A stretch of 64,000 nucleotides of DNA, taken from the NCBI GenBank assembly GCA_002840845.1, contig PHCS01000007.1, forward strand, positions 1 to 64,000, read 5' to 3'. The notes beneath the pieces were generated by a model. It saw only the letters and a program-made list of their open reading frames with translations. It ran no database searches and had not been told where the DNA came from. Each line of letters starts with the position of its first letter. Position 1 is the first letter of the stretch. The translations under genes were made by a program, and so were the position numbers. The stretch is from Betaproteobacteria bacterium HGW-Betaproteobacteria-14 (GTDB lineage: Bacteria; Pseudomonadota; Gammaproteobacteria; Burkholderiales; Rhodocyclaceae). Below, in pieces: positions 8,629 to 17,472 of the stretch.

Positions 8629-10674
8629 TTGGATGCCGCCGTGTTCAAGCCTTGTGAATTGCAGGCTGAACATAAATTGCCCGCCCTTCAGGAGCATTTC
8701 CTGCGCCATTCCGCTTGCATGCCCCCCTCAAGTGAGCGGACAATTCACGCTTCTGAATCCGCTCGGGAAAGCCGCTTGAAATCCTGGGGCATTAGAGAGC
8801 GCGTGATTTTCGTGGCGGTCATGCCGGCCACGTTCATCGCAATTGTGCTGGCCGCCTATTTCCTGCTGTTGCGTTATACGGACGCGGAAGAGGAACTGGT
8901 AGGCCGCGGGCACGCCCTGATCAAAACCCTCACGCCTGCCGCCGAGTATGGCGTGTTCTCGGGGAACCGCGATGAATTGCAGCAACTGGCTGCAGCACTC
9001 TCGCAGACGCCGGACGTGAAGGCTGTCAGCATCCATGACCGAAGCGGTGTTCTGCTTGCCCATGCCGGCATTCTCAGCCCGGAACCGGATCCACAATTCA
9101 TTGAAGATGGCTGGTCGGCGCAAAGCGTGGATGGCGATACACATTCCTTTCACGCCAAAATCTGGCGCTCCTCGCTTCCGATAACGGATCCCCTGACATG
9201 GGCCGGAGACGCACCACCCGGCAGGGAATCCATCGGCAGCGTCACCATGACGATGTCGCGTGCGAATGTTCTGGCGCGCAAACAGGAAATGATGGCAGTA
9301 ACCCTGCTGGTCACGCTCAGCGCCCTGGCCCTGGCAGCCCTCCTGGCATTGCGCCTGTCGCGCGACGTGTCGGCGCCAATTCTTTCCCTGCAGCAGGTCG
9401 TTGACAGCATCCGGGGCGGGCATCTGGAGGTCCGCGCGGATCATCATCCAGCGAGCACGCTGCGCAGCCTGGAGGACGGCATCAATGACATGGCGGCTGC
9501 GCTGCAGGCGGGGCGCGACCAGCTGGAGAACCGCATCGCGAGGGCGACAACCGAATTGCAGCAGAAGAAGGACGAGGCTGAACAGGCCAGCGCCGCCAAG
9601 TCAAGATTCCTGGCTGCAGCCAGCCACGATCTTCGCCAGCCGCTCCATGCCCTTGTCCTGTTTTCCTCCGAGTTGATGTCCAAGGCTGACAGTACGCACA
9701 TGCGTCGGCTGGCGGGCCAGATCAATGCCGCCATAGCCTCGCTGGGCGAACTGCTCGACGGGCTTCTCGACTTCTCGCGCGTGGACCTTGGCGACGCCCG
9801 GCCCGAACAGAAAGCCCTGGATCTCGACGAACTGATCGAACGCGTCGTGGCCACGCATCAAAGCAGCGCCCAGGTCAAGGGCCTGCAGTTGCGCCACCAC
9901 CGCACGCGACTCTTTGTATTGAGCGATCCGCTCCTGCTCTATCGCATGATCAGCAATCTGGTCGCCAATGCCGTGCGCTACACCGAGCAGGGCGGCATTC
10001 TGGTCGGTGCGCGCCGGGCTGCCGGCAAGGCACGCATCGAGGTTTGGGACACCGGTATCGGCATTACGGATGCACATCGGAAACTGGTCTTTCAGGAGTT
10101 CTTTCAGGCGGCCAATCCGGAACGCAATCCGGGGAAGGGCCTAGGCCTGGGCCTCTCCTTGGTCGAGCGGCTTGCGCGCCTACTGGATCATCGGCTCAGC
10201 CTGCGCTCCGTACCGGGAAGGGGGTCGGTATTCGGCATCACGCTGCCGCGCTGCCAACCCGTCACGACGAATTCACGCATAATCCAGGCTGATCCACCCG
10301 GAAGTTTCGATGCTTCCCTGATGATCGTAGGGATGCAGGATGGCATGTGCGTGTCCCTCTGCAAACAGCTTGCTGCATGGGGTTGCCGGCTGACTTGCGC
10401 CCGTACGATCGCAGAGGCCATAGCGCTTTCGAATACGGATGCCGATTTGATACTTTTTGAAGGTCATGATTGCAGTGATGCTCTTCTCCTGCTAAATGCC
10501 ATGGCAAGCAGCAACCCGCCTCCGCCCCTCATCGCGATTGGCGAAACAGATGTACATGCCCATGCATGGCCATGCGGCACCCGTGTCGCTTGTCTGGCCA
10601 AGCCTATCCGGCCCGCCAAATTACGGGCTCTGATGCACCACCTGCTGGACGAGGAAATTCCTTCGGCAGCATGA
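8629..10674 (+). CDS. Hybrid sensor histidine kinase with degenerate receiver
   Basis: 681 residues from ATG 8629. An ATG at 8719 or TTG at 8776 could be the true start, since the first 45 residues look non-conserved. Two membrane helices (about 57-81 and 224-244) flank a ~140-residue periplasmic region. HAMP follows at about 245-300, then a coiled coil, the H-box ASHDLRQPLHAL with the phosphorylated His near 333, an N-box NLVANAVRY, and G-boxes DTGIGI and GKGLGLGLS. The last ~120 residues form a receiver fold in which the strand normally ending in the phosphorylated Asp reads LILFEGHD, a Glu at that position. LAKPIRP keeps the conserved Lys. The receiver is therefore probably not phosphorylated. 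Partner: the divergent LuxR-type regulator. Confidence 0.88.
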   Translation: MDAAVFKPCELQAEHKLPALQEHFLRHSACMPPSSERTIHASESARESRLKSWGIRERVIFVAVMPATFIAIVLAAYFLLLRYTDAEEELVGRGHALIKTLTPAAEYGVFSGNRDELQQLAAALSQTPDVKAVSIHDRSGVLLAHAGILSPEPDPQFIEDGWSAQSVDGDTHSFHAKIWRSSLPITDPLTWAGDAPPGRESIGSVTMTMSRANVLARKQEMMAVTLLVTLSALALAALLALRLSRDVSAPILSLQQVVDSIRGGHLEVRADHHPASTLRSLEDGINDMAAALQAGRDQLENRIARATTELQQKKDEAEQASAAKSRFLAAASHDLRQPLHALVLFSSELMSKADSTHMRRLAGQINAAIASLGELLDGLLDFSRVDLGDARPEQKALDLDELIERVVATHQSSAQVKGLQLRHHRTRLFVLSDPLLLYRMISNLVANAVRYTEQGGILVGARRAAGKARIEVWDTGIGITDAHRKLVFQEFFQAANPERNPGKGLGLGLSLVERLARLLDHRLSLRSVPGRGSVFGITLPRCQPVTTNSRIIQADPPGSFDASLMIVGMQDGMCVSLCKQLAAWGCRLTCARTIAEAIALSNTDADLILFEGHDCSDALLLLNAMASSNPPPPLIAIGETDVHAHAWPCGTRVACLAKPIRPAKLRALMHHLLDEEIPSAA

Positions 10675-10715
10675 AGCATTCCAATCCCTTTTAGCCGCCT
10701 AAGAAATTCACTTCT

Positions 10716-12644
10716 ATGCTCGCGAACAAACCCAGCACCCGATTTGCCAGACTGATCCTCGCGCAACTGGCCTTGCTCTCAACGAGCGTTTCGCTCGCCC
10801 AAATACCCGGCGAACCCAGTGAGCGTGATTTCCTTGAGGACCTGCCCGTCGTCCTGTCGGCCTCCCGGTTGGTGCAACCCCTCGCCGACGCGCCGGGTGC
10901 CGTGACGATCATCGACCGCGACCTGATCAAGGCCTCCGGCGCACGCGAGGTTGTCGACCTGCTCCGTCTGGTGCCGGGCTTCCAGGTGGGCACGGCCTAT
11001 TTCTCCACGCCGGCGGTGGCCTACCATGGCCTAGCCGACGAGTACTCGCGCCACGTGCAAGTGCTGGTGGACGGCCGTTCCGTCTATTCGCCCTATTTCC
11101 TCGGCAGCATCACCTGGAATTCGCTGCGCCTCTCGCTCGACGACATCGAGCGCATCGAGGTGCTGCGCGGCTCCAACTCGGCCGCCTACGGCGCCAACGC
11201 TTTCATGGGTGTCATCAACATCATCACGCGCCCTGCCAGCCTGAGCCAGGGAGCCCGCTTGTCGACCACCCATGGCAACCAGGGCATCAGCGATCAGGTC
11301 CTGCGTTACGGCGGCAAGCTGGGCGCAATGGACTATCGCATCACGGCCGGCAAGCGCAGCGACAGCGGTTTCGAGAACTTCAACGACAGCCGCAAGCTGG
11401 AATACGTTGCCTTCCGTGGCGACCTGCGCCTCAACCCGCGCGACGAATTGCAACTCCATGTCGGCGCCAGCCGCAACAGCAACGGGGCCGGCTTCGCCGG
11501 CAGCCAGGGCGACCCGCTGCGCACGCCCGAGGAGGGCGGCCACCATCTGCATGCCGTATGGAAACGTGCGCTCGGCCCGGACGAGGAGCTCAGTGTGAGC
11601 GCGTACCACATGCACGACGCGGCGCAGGAAGATTACATCGTCAGGGCCGGCCCGCTTTACGCTAACGTCGACGCAGACCGCCAGATGCGGCGCAGCCACC
11701 TGGAATTGCAGCACATCTTTCGCCTCAATCCCGCGGCGCGTGTCGTTTGGGGCTTCGAGCAGCGGCACGAGTCCGTGGCCTCTAAGCTCATGTTCGATAC
11801 CACGGATCGGCTAAGCATCCGGCTGAGGCGCCTGTTCGGCAACCTCGAATGGCGTCTGGCGCCAATGTTGCTGCTCAATGCCGGCGCCATGCTGGAGAAG
11901 CACAGCATTACGGGAACCGACCTGGCGCCCCGCCTGATGCTCAACTTCCAGCCCCTGCCCGGCCAGACCCTGCGGCTGGGCGCCACCACCGCCTATCGCA
12001 CGCCCTCGCTCGCCGAGGAGCGCGCTGACGTCAAGTACTACGTCGCCAACGCGCCGGTCGTGGTGCCGAAATACCTTGCGCGCGGCGGCCTGCAGCCGGA
12101 ACGCATCCGTTCGAGCGAGCTTTCCTACCTGGGCGAATTTCCGTCCATCGGCCTGACCGCCGATGTCCGCCTGTTCCACGAGAATGTCAGCCACATCATC
12201 GACAAGACCGGCAATCCGGCCAACTTCCTCAACCGTTGGGGCGCCTTGCTGCGCGGCCATGAATCGCAGCTGCGCTGGAAGCCCACGCCCGACACGCTGG
12301 TGCTGCTCAACCACAGCCGTGTCCGCATAGAATCCGAGGATCAGCGCAACGTCGACTCCGCTCCGCGGCGCTCGACCATGCTGTTCCTCTCGCAAAAACT
12401 CCCCCTCGGCCTGCAGCTGAGCCTGGCCCATTACTGGATCAGCGAATATCAATGGCTGGGCTGGAGCGACTTCCTGCCCAAGCACCGCCGCCTCGATGTG
12501 CGACTGGGCCTTCCGTTCCAAAGCGGGCCAGTGAAGGGCGAACTCGCCTTTGTCACACAGAACGCACAGGATCCCTACAGCGAGTTCCGCGCCGACTACG
12601 TTTTCAAGCGGCGCACCTTCGCCACGCTGAGCCTGGAATTCTAG
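10716..12644 (+). CDS. TonB-dependent outer-membrane receptor
   Basis: 642 residues. Signal peptide 1-29 (cleavage after SLA). A TonB-box-like segment EDLPVVLSASRL lies at 41-52, then a plug domain (APGAVTIIDRDLI, GAREVVDLLRLVPGFQV, VQVLVDGRSVY, IERIEVLRGSNSAAYG, NAFMGVINIITR). The beta-barrel ends in LSLEF, with the terminal Phe expected for BAM recognition. It imports an unidentified ligand at the expense of TonB energy. It lies 41 bases after the kinase gene and 10 bases before a periplasmic binding protein, so ligand sensing and uptake seem linked. Confidence 0.92.
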   Translation: MLANKPSTRFARLILAQLALLSTSVSLAQIPGEPSERDFLEDLPVVLSASRLVQPLADAPGAVTIIDRDLIKASGAREVVDLLRLVPGFQVGTAYFSTPAVAYHGLADEYSRHVQVLVDGRSVYSPYFLGSITWNSLRLSLDDIERIEVLRGSNSAAYGANAFMGVINIITRPASLSQGARLSTTHGNQGISDQVLRYGGKLGAMDYRITAGKRSDSGFENFNDSRKLEYVAFRGDLRLNPRDELQLHVGASRNSNGAGFAGSQGDPLRTPEEGGHHLHAVWKRALGPDEELSVSAYHMHDAAQEDYIVRAGPLYANVDADRQMRRSHLELQHIFRLNPAARVVWGFEQRHESVASKLMFDTTDRLSIRLRRLFGNLEWRLAPMLLLNAGAMLEKHSITGTDLAPRLMLNFQPLPGQTLRLGATTAYRTPSLAEERADVKYYVANAPVVVPKYLARGGLQPERIRSSELSYLGEFPSIGLTADVRLFHENVSHIIDKTGNPANFLNRWGALLRGHESQLRWKPTPDTLVLLNHSRVRIESEDQRNVDSAPRRSTMLFLSQKLPLGLQLSLAHYWISEYQWLGWSDFLPKHRRLDVRLGLPFQSGPVKGELAFVTQNAQDPYSEFRADYVFKRRTFATLSLEF

Positions 12645-12654
12645 GATCTGCCAG

Positions 12655-13578
12655 ATGCTCCGGCTTTACCTCCGCCCCGTATCACTTTCGACATATGCAT
12701 TGGCCATAATCCTGTGCATTATGGCGAGGGCGGCGATCCCGGCTGAGGTTGCCATCGTTCTGAGCGAGAAGGGCGGCGTATACAGTGAAGTGGCAGACGA
12801 AATGCGCAGGCAGCTCGCAGCGGAAACGAAAGTCAGCCTCCATGACACGGCGACACTGAGCTCGCTTGAGGGCAGCAAGCCGGATTTCCTGGTCGCCGTC
12901 GGCGCCAAGGCCGCCCAAGCACTGGCGGCGCGCCCTGCCCCCACGCCACTTCTCGTGACCTTGCTGCCGCGGACCGCATTCGAGCAACTGGTTGCCGGCA
13001 GGAGACGCGGCGATCGCCCCATGTCGGCGATATTCCTCGACCAACCCTTTGCGCGGCAATTGAACCTGATCCGCCTGGCCCTGCCCAGCGCAAAACGCAT
13101 CGGCATCCTGCTGGGAGCCGACCCTCATCCCCACTTCTATGAACTCAATATCGCCGCCATGGAGCGGCAACTGCATATTCAGGCCCTGCAGGTCGAGAAG
13201 GGGCAGGATATCGCCTGGACACTGCAGCGGCTGCTGCCCGACATCGATCTGCTGCTTGCCCTGCCCGAGCCGGCGGTTTTCAATGCCGGCACGATCCAGA
13301 TGATCCTGCTCTCGGCCTATCGTCAGCAGATCCCCATGATCGGATTCTCGGCCGCCTACACCCGGGCCGGCGCAATCCTCTCCCTTCACACCACTCCGCA
13401 GCAGATCGCCCACCAGGCTGGTGATATGTTGCGCATTGCCCTGTCTAGCGGCCGCTTGCCCGCTCCCCAGCCGCCGCGCGAATACCAGGTCTCGACCAAC
13501 CCGCATGTTGCGCGCTCGCTTGGTCTGGCCATCGAAAGCGAGCAACGTCTTCTGCAACGTCTCCAGTCGATGGAATAA
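12655..13578 (+). CDS. Periplasmic ABC-type substrate-binding-like protein without a transporter
   Basis: 307 residues. Hydrophobic signal sequence 12-28, cleavage near ARAAIPA. The body resembles the ABC_sub_bind/TrpX-like family: EVAIVLSEKGGVYSEVADEM, DFLVAVGAKAAQAL, QPFARQLNLIRLALPSAKRIGIL, and a C-terminal IPMIGFSAAYTRAGAILSL hinge region. No permease or ATPase gene is adjacent, so it may hand ligand to the neighbouring sensor kinase or to a distant transporter. It starts 10 bases after the TonB-dependent receptor and is almost certainly in the same operon. Confidence 0.8.
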   Translation: MLRLYLRPVSLSTYALAIILCIMARAAIPAEVAIVLSEKGGVYSEVADEMRRQLAAETKVSLHDTATLSSLEGSKPDFLVAVGAKAAQALAARPAPTPLLVTLLPRTAFEQLVAGRRRGDRPMSAIFLDQPFARQLNLIRLALPSAKRIGILLGADPHPHFYELNIAAMERQLHIQALQVEKGQDIAWTLQRLLPDIDLLLALPEPAVFNAGTIQMILLSAYRQQIPMIGFSAAYTRAGAILSLHTTPQQIAHQAGDMLRIALSSGRLPAPQPPREYQVSTNPHVARSLGLAIESEQRLLQRLQSME

Positions 13579-13646
13579 TTGGCGCAGGATTCGCCGCTCC
13601 AGCCAGGAAGCTGTAACATTTGTTTATTCCCCAAGCGGAGGCCGCC

Positions 13647-14024
13647 ATGTCATCAGAGCAACAGAACCTCGACCCGCTCGAATTCCTCAAGGGCATGTGG
13701 GGCAGCATGGGCTTCGCCGTGCCCGGCATGGTGACGCCGACGATGGATGTGGATGAGATCGACAAACGCATCACCGACCTCAAGACGGTCGAGGGCTGGC
13801 TACGCATGAACCTCAACATGCTGCAGATGAGCATCCAGGGCCTGGAGATGCAGCGCGCCACGCTCGCCGCCATGCAGGCTATCAGCCAATCTGCCGGTTC
13901 GCCCGAAGCCAACGCCAACCCCTTTGCCAATCCGGCATTGTGGCCCTGGAACATGATGCAACCGGGCGCCGCGGCTCCTGCCGAGGACGCGCCGGAAGAC
14001 AAGGCGGCAAAGAAGAAGAAATAG
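13647..14024 (+). CDS. phaM: PhaM-type polyhydroxyalkanoate granule regulator
   Basis: 125 residues. The central block VTPTMDVDEIDKRITDLKTV, then GWLRMNLNMLQMSIQGLEMQRATLAAM, is the conserved helical part of PhaM. The C-terminus is Ala/Pro-rich and ends in KAAKKKK, the basic tail that lets PhaM bind DNA. In Ralstonia eutropha PhaM activates PHA synthase PhaC and tethers granules to the nucleoid. GGAGG at 13637-13641 is well placed for ATG 13647. No other pha gene is in the window. Confidence 0.82.
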   Translation: MSSEQQNLDPLEFLKGMWGSMGFAVPGMVTPTMDVDEIDKRITDLKTVEGWLRMNLNMLQMSIQGLEMQRATLAAMQAISQSAGSPEANANPFANPALWPWNMMQPGAAAPAEDAPEDKAAKKKK

Positions 14025-14025
14025 C

Positions 14026-14955
14026 TCAGACGGCGCCCAGCGCGACCAGCCAGAAAGGCATCGTCAGCATGGCGCCCAGCGTCGAGGCCGAAATCAGCCA
14101 GGCGACACCCGGCCCGTCCCCGCCCATTCTCATGGCCAGAATGTAGGCCGAACTGGCGGTGGGCAGCGCGCCGAACATGACCACCACGTCGAAATAAATC
14201 CCTTGCAGGCCGAGCGCATGTGCCGCCCCCCAGGCGATGGCCGGCACCGCGAGCAGCTTCACGGCCAACAGGAAGGCCGAGGGGAAATGCGCCCCCGATG
14301 CGCCGCGCACCTGCAGCGCCGCCCCCACCGTGAGCAGGCCGAGCGCAATCGACGCCTCGGAAAGGCGTGCCAGGAACTGGCCTGCCACCAGCGGCAGTTG
14401 CGCGCCGCTCAGGTTGAACAGCAAGCCGGCCAGCGTCCCGAGGATCAGCGGATTGCGCGCGAGTTCGCGCAGCACGCCAAGCTGACCGTGACGGGCCAGC
14501 ATCCACACCGAGGCCAGATTGGCCATCGGCACCATGGCTCCGATGAGAATGCCCATTGCCGCGATGCCGGCCTCGCCGTGCAGATTGCCGGCCACGGCGA
14601 GGCCGATATAGGAGTTGAAGCGGAAGGCGCACTGGAAACGGGAGGCAAAGATCATCCCGCGGGATTTGCCCTCGCCTGCCAAGTGCGCTGCGAACATGGG
14701 CCGCGCCAGCATGCCCAGCAGGATGCCGCCCAGCATCGCAGCCATCCCACTGGCGATGAACGGTGCGGCTGCACCAAAGTCGATGCGGGTGCGGGCAATG
14801 GCATTGAAGAGCAGGGCGGGGAAAAGCACGAAGTAGATCAGTTTCTCCAGTCCGCTCCAGAAATGGTCGCCCAAATGCATCTGCCGGCGCAGGCCGAAGC
14901 CGAGCAGGATGAGGGCGAAATCGGGAAGCAGCAGGAGAACCGACGACATGGACAA
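14026..14955 (-). CDS. AEC family (auxin-efflux-carrier-like) transporter
   Basis: 309 residues, hydrophobic throughout, with about ten predicted membrane helices in two inverted halves. Characteristic segments: FGLRRQ after helix 1, LIYFVLFPALLFNAIARTRI, FRFNSYIGLAVA, NPLILGTLAGLLFNLSG, and PTASSAYILAMRMGGDG, the substrate/ion-site motif of the family. These carriers move organic anions such as malate or malonate; the substrate here is unknown. It lies 28 bases after the CoA-transferase in the same direction and ends 1 base from phaM (convergent). A second in-frame ATG at 14949 may be the start. Confidence 0.88.
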   Translation of the reverse strand: MSMSSVLLLLPDFALILLGFGLRRQMHLGDHFWSGLEKLIYFVLFPALLFNAIARTRIDFGAAAPFIASGMAAMLGGILLGMLARPMFAAHLAGEGKSRGMIFASRFQCAFRFNSYIGLAVAGNLHGEAGIAAMGILIGAMVPMANLASVWMLARHGQLGVLRELARNPLILGTLAGLLFNLSGAQLPLVAGQFLARLSEASIALGLLTVGAALQVRGASGAHFPSAFLLAVKLLAVPAIAWGAAHALGLQGIYFDVVVMFGALPTASSAYILAMRMGGDGPGVAWLISASTLGAMLTMPFWLVALGAV

Positions 14956-14983
14956 GCGCGGGCGGCGCTCCGGGAGGGAAAGG

Positions 14984-16159
14984 TCAGATGATACCTTGCG
15001 CCCTCAGCGCCGCGACGGCCGCACTGTCATAGCCGGCCTCGCGCAGGATGTCCTCGCTATCCTGTCCCGCCGCGGGAGCGCTGCGGTCGACGGAAAAAGC
15101 ATAGTCCGAAAGCTTGTAGGGCGGCGCGAACTGGGGCAGGCCGTCGGCCTCGACGATCATGCCGCGCGCCTGTAGCTGTTCGTTGTCGAGGGCCTCGTTG
15201 ATGGTGAGCACCGGCGTCACGCAGCAGTCGACGTCGTCGAACATCGCGATCCAGTGGCGTTGCGGCTGGCTGGCGAAGACGGCGGCCAGTTCCGCCCTGG
15301 CCTTTTCCCCCTTCTCTCCGAAGGCCAGGTGGAAGGGCTTGAGGTCGGGCCGGTCGAGCGTATCGCAGAGCAGCTCCCAGAATTTCCATTCGAGCGCCCC
15401 AACCGCCATATAACGCCCATCGGCAGTCGCATATACGCCGTAGCAGGGCACGCCGCCCGAGAGCAGATCGGCGCCGCGCGGCGGCGGCGCGTGGCGCGCC
15501 AACATGCCGGTCAGCGGGAAAATGGCATGCGCCAGCACGGCGTCGGTCATGGCGACATCGACCTGACGGCCGCGCCCCGTGGCGCGCGCATCGATCACGG
15601 CGGCGAGCAGGCCGACGAGCGGTGTCAGCGCGCCGCCGAGGAGATCGCCAATCTGAAAATTGGGCACTGCCGGCGCCCGCCCGGCCTCGCCGATCTGATC
15701 GAGCACACCGGCGTAACCGATGTAGTTGATGTCGTGGCCGGCGCGCTGCGCGTAGGGCCCGGTCTGCCCATAGCCGCTGATGGAGCAAAAGACGAGGCGC
15801 GGATTGAGGGCGGAGAGCGCCGCGTAACCGATGCCCAGCTTGTCCATCACGCCGGGACGAAAGCCCTCGATGACGACATCCGCCGACAAAGTCAGCCGCT
15901 GGAACACGGCGACCCCCTCGGCTTTCTTGAGGTCAAGCCGCAGCGCACGCTTGTTGCGATTGATGAGCCTGAAGAAGGCGCTGGTCTCGCCTTGCCGGGC
16001 ACCCATGCTGCGGGCGTAATCGCCCGGCCCGGTATCCTCGATCTTGATGACGTCGGCGCCGAGGTCGGCCAGATGCAGGGTGGCGACAGGGCCGGGTAGC
16101 AGGCGGGTCAGATCGAGCACGCGCAGGCCGGCGAGCGGCTTGCTGCGGGACTCAGTCAT
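14984..16159 (-). CDS. CaiB/BaiF family (class III) CoA-transferase
   Basis: 391 residues. The N-terminal LAGLRVLDLTRLLPGPVATL, then LADLGADVIKIED and NRNKRALRLDLK, are the nucleotide/CoA half. FRPGVMDKLGIGY, ISGYGQTGP and AGHDINYIGYAG are hallmark segments. The catalytic Asp is expected in the AGHDINY block. It moves CoA between acyl thioesters and carboxylates, or acts as an acyl-CoA racemase-like protein. The start overlaps the end of the PaaK-like ligase by 8 bases, so the two are translationally coupled and probably act on the same acid. Confidence 0.9.
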   Translation of the reverse strand: MTESRSKPLAGLRVLDLTRLLPGPVATLHLADLGADVIKIEDTGPGDYARSMGARQGETSAFFRLINRNKRALRLDLKKAEGVAVFQRLTLSADVVIEGFRPGVMDKLGIGYAALSALNPRLVFCSISGYGQTGPYAQRAGHDINYIGYAGVLDQIGEAGRAPAVPNFQIGDLLGGALTPLVGLLAAVIDARATGRGRQVDVAMTDAVLAHAIFPLTGMLARHAPPPRGADLLSGGVPCYGVYATADGRYMAVGALEWKFWELLCDTLDRPDLKPFHLAFGEKGEKARAELAAVFASQPQRHWIAMFDDVDCCVTPVLTINEALDNEQLQARGMIVEADGLPQFAPPYKLSDYAFSVDRSAPAAGQDSEDILREAGYDSAAVAALRAQGII

Positions 16160-17381
16160 ACTTGCGCGCGTCGTCGATCACCTTGCCGTCGTTGGGCAAT
16201 TCCCCCGCCGCGGCAAAGGCGACATCCCCGCGCAGCTTGGTGACCTCGCGGATGCTGTCGGCCAGTGCCTTCGCCAGCGCATCCGAAGCCGCGGCTTCGC
16301 AGCGCAGAGTCATGCGGTCCTGGCCGGTTTCGTTGTCAACCACCAGGCGAGCCCGACCGATCTCGGGATGCCGACGGAGCACTTCGGCCACCTGGCTCGG
16401 ATGCACGAACATGCCCTTCACCTTGGCAGTCTGGTCGGCGCGGCCCATCCAGCCCTTGATGCGCACGTTGGTACGGCCGCAGGGGGAGATGCCGGGGAGC
16501 ACCGCAGACAGGTCGCCGGTGCCGAAGCGGATGAGCGGATAATCTGAATTGAAACTGGTGACGACGACCTCGCCCACCTCTCCCGGCGCCACCGGGTCGC
16601 CGGTGCCGGGCCTCACGATCTCGAGGATGAGCGATTCCTCCAGCACCAGCCCCTCGCGCGCTTCCGATTCGTAGGCGACCAGACCGAGGTCGGCCGTGCC
16701 GTAGGCCTGCAAGGCATTGATGCCGCGCTCGGCGCAGAGCGCCTTCTGGTTGGGGAAGAAGGCCTCGCCGGAGACGACCGCCCTCTTCAGGCTGGAGACA
16801 TCCGTCTTCAACTCGTCGGCCTTCTCGATGATGATCTTCAGGAAGGACGGCGTGCCGATATAGCCGGTCGGCCGCAGATCGGCAATCGCCTGAACCTGCA
16901 TTTCAGTCTGCCCGACGCCAGCGGGAAATACCGTGCAACCAAGCTTTCGTGCCGCGCCCTCCACCATGAAACCGGCTGGCGTGAAGTGGTAGGAGAAAGT
17001 GTTGTGCACCAGTTCGCCGGCCCGGAAACCCGCCGCATGCAAGGCGCGTGCGAAGCGCCACCAGTCCTCGCCGGCACCTTCCGGATCGTAGATCGGGCCG
17101 GGAGAACTGTATACGCGCCCAAGCTTATCCACCGGGGTGGCGTTCAGGCCGCCGAACGGCGGCAGGCTCTTCTGCCGCTCGATCAACTCGTGCTTGCGGA
17201 TGACCGGCAAGCGCGCAAGGGCCGTGCGGCTGTTTACCGCCGCGGGATCGATTTCCTTGAACAGTTCGGCAAAGGCCGGCGCATTCCGCTTGGCATGGGC
17301 GATCTGCCCGGGCAGGGCCGCAAGAAGTTCCTTTTCGCGCAACTCAGGATCGCGGATTTCAAGATTATCGAGGTGGTTCAT
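16152..17381 (-). CDS. Phenylacetate-CoA ligase family protein with non-canonical P-loop
   Basis: 409 residues, somewhat shorter than PaaK (~430-440). The PaaK architecture is recognisable: QAYGTADLGLVAYES (A5-like), FGTGDLSAVLPG (A7-like), RIKGWMGRADQTAKVKGMFV (A8) and a C-terminal small domain. The loop that normally reads SSGTTGKP is replaced here by RVYSSPGPIYDPEGAG. The enzyme may therefore bind ATP differently or act on a restricted substrate. Adjacent liv transporter genes and the overlapping CoA-transferase suggest activation of an imported carboxylic acid. Phenylacetate is a guess only. 91 bases separate it from livF. Confidence 0.78.
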   Translation of the reverse strand: MNHLDNLEIRDPELREKELLAALPGQIAHAKRNAPAFAELFKEIDPAAVNSRTALARLPVIRKHELIERQKSLPPFGGLNATPVDKLGRVYSSPGPIYDPEGAGEDWWRFARALHAAGFRAGELVHNTFSYHFTPAGFMVEGAARKLGCTVFPAGVGQTEMQVQAIADLRPTGYIGTPSFLKIIIEKADELKTDVSSLKRAVVSGEAFFPNQKALCAERGINALQAYGTADLGLVAYESEAREGLVLEESLILEIVRPGTGDPVAPGEVGEVVVTSFNSDYPLIRFGTGDLSAVLPGISPCGRTNVRIKGWMGRADQTAKVKGMFVHPSQVAEVLRRHPEIGRARLVVDNETGQDRMTLRCEAAASDALAKALADSIREVTKLRGDVAFAAAGELPNDGKVIDDARKYD

Positions 17382-17472
17382 GAGGTGCAGAATCCCGGAC
17401 GAGGATGGGTGCTGATGAGCGCGGCGGGCAGATGTTGGTCCGCGTCAATCCAAGTGGAAAAGCACGTACCAA

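Noticed and set aside
11031-13557. Antisense open frames opposite the TonB receptor and binding protein
   Set aside because: No domains, and both sense genes have clear signal peptides and family motifs.
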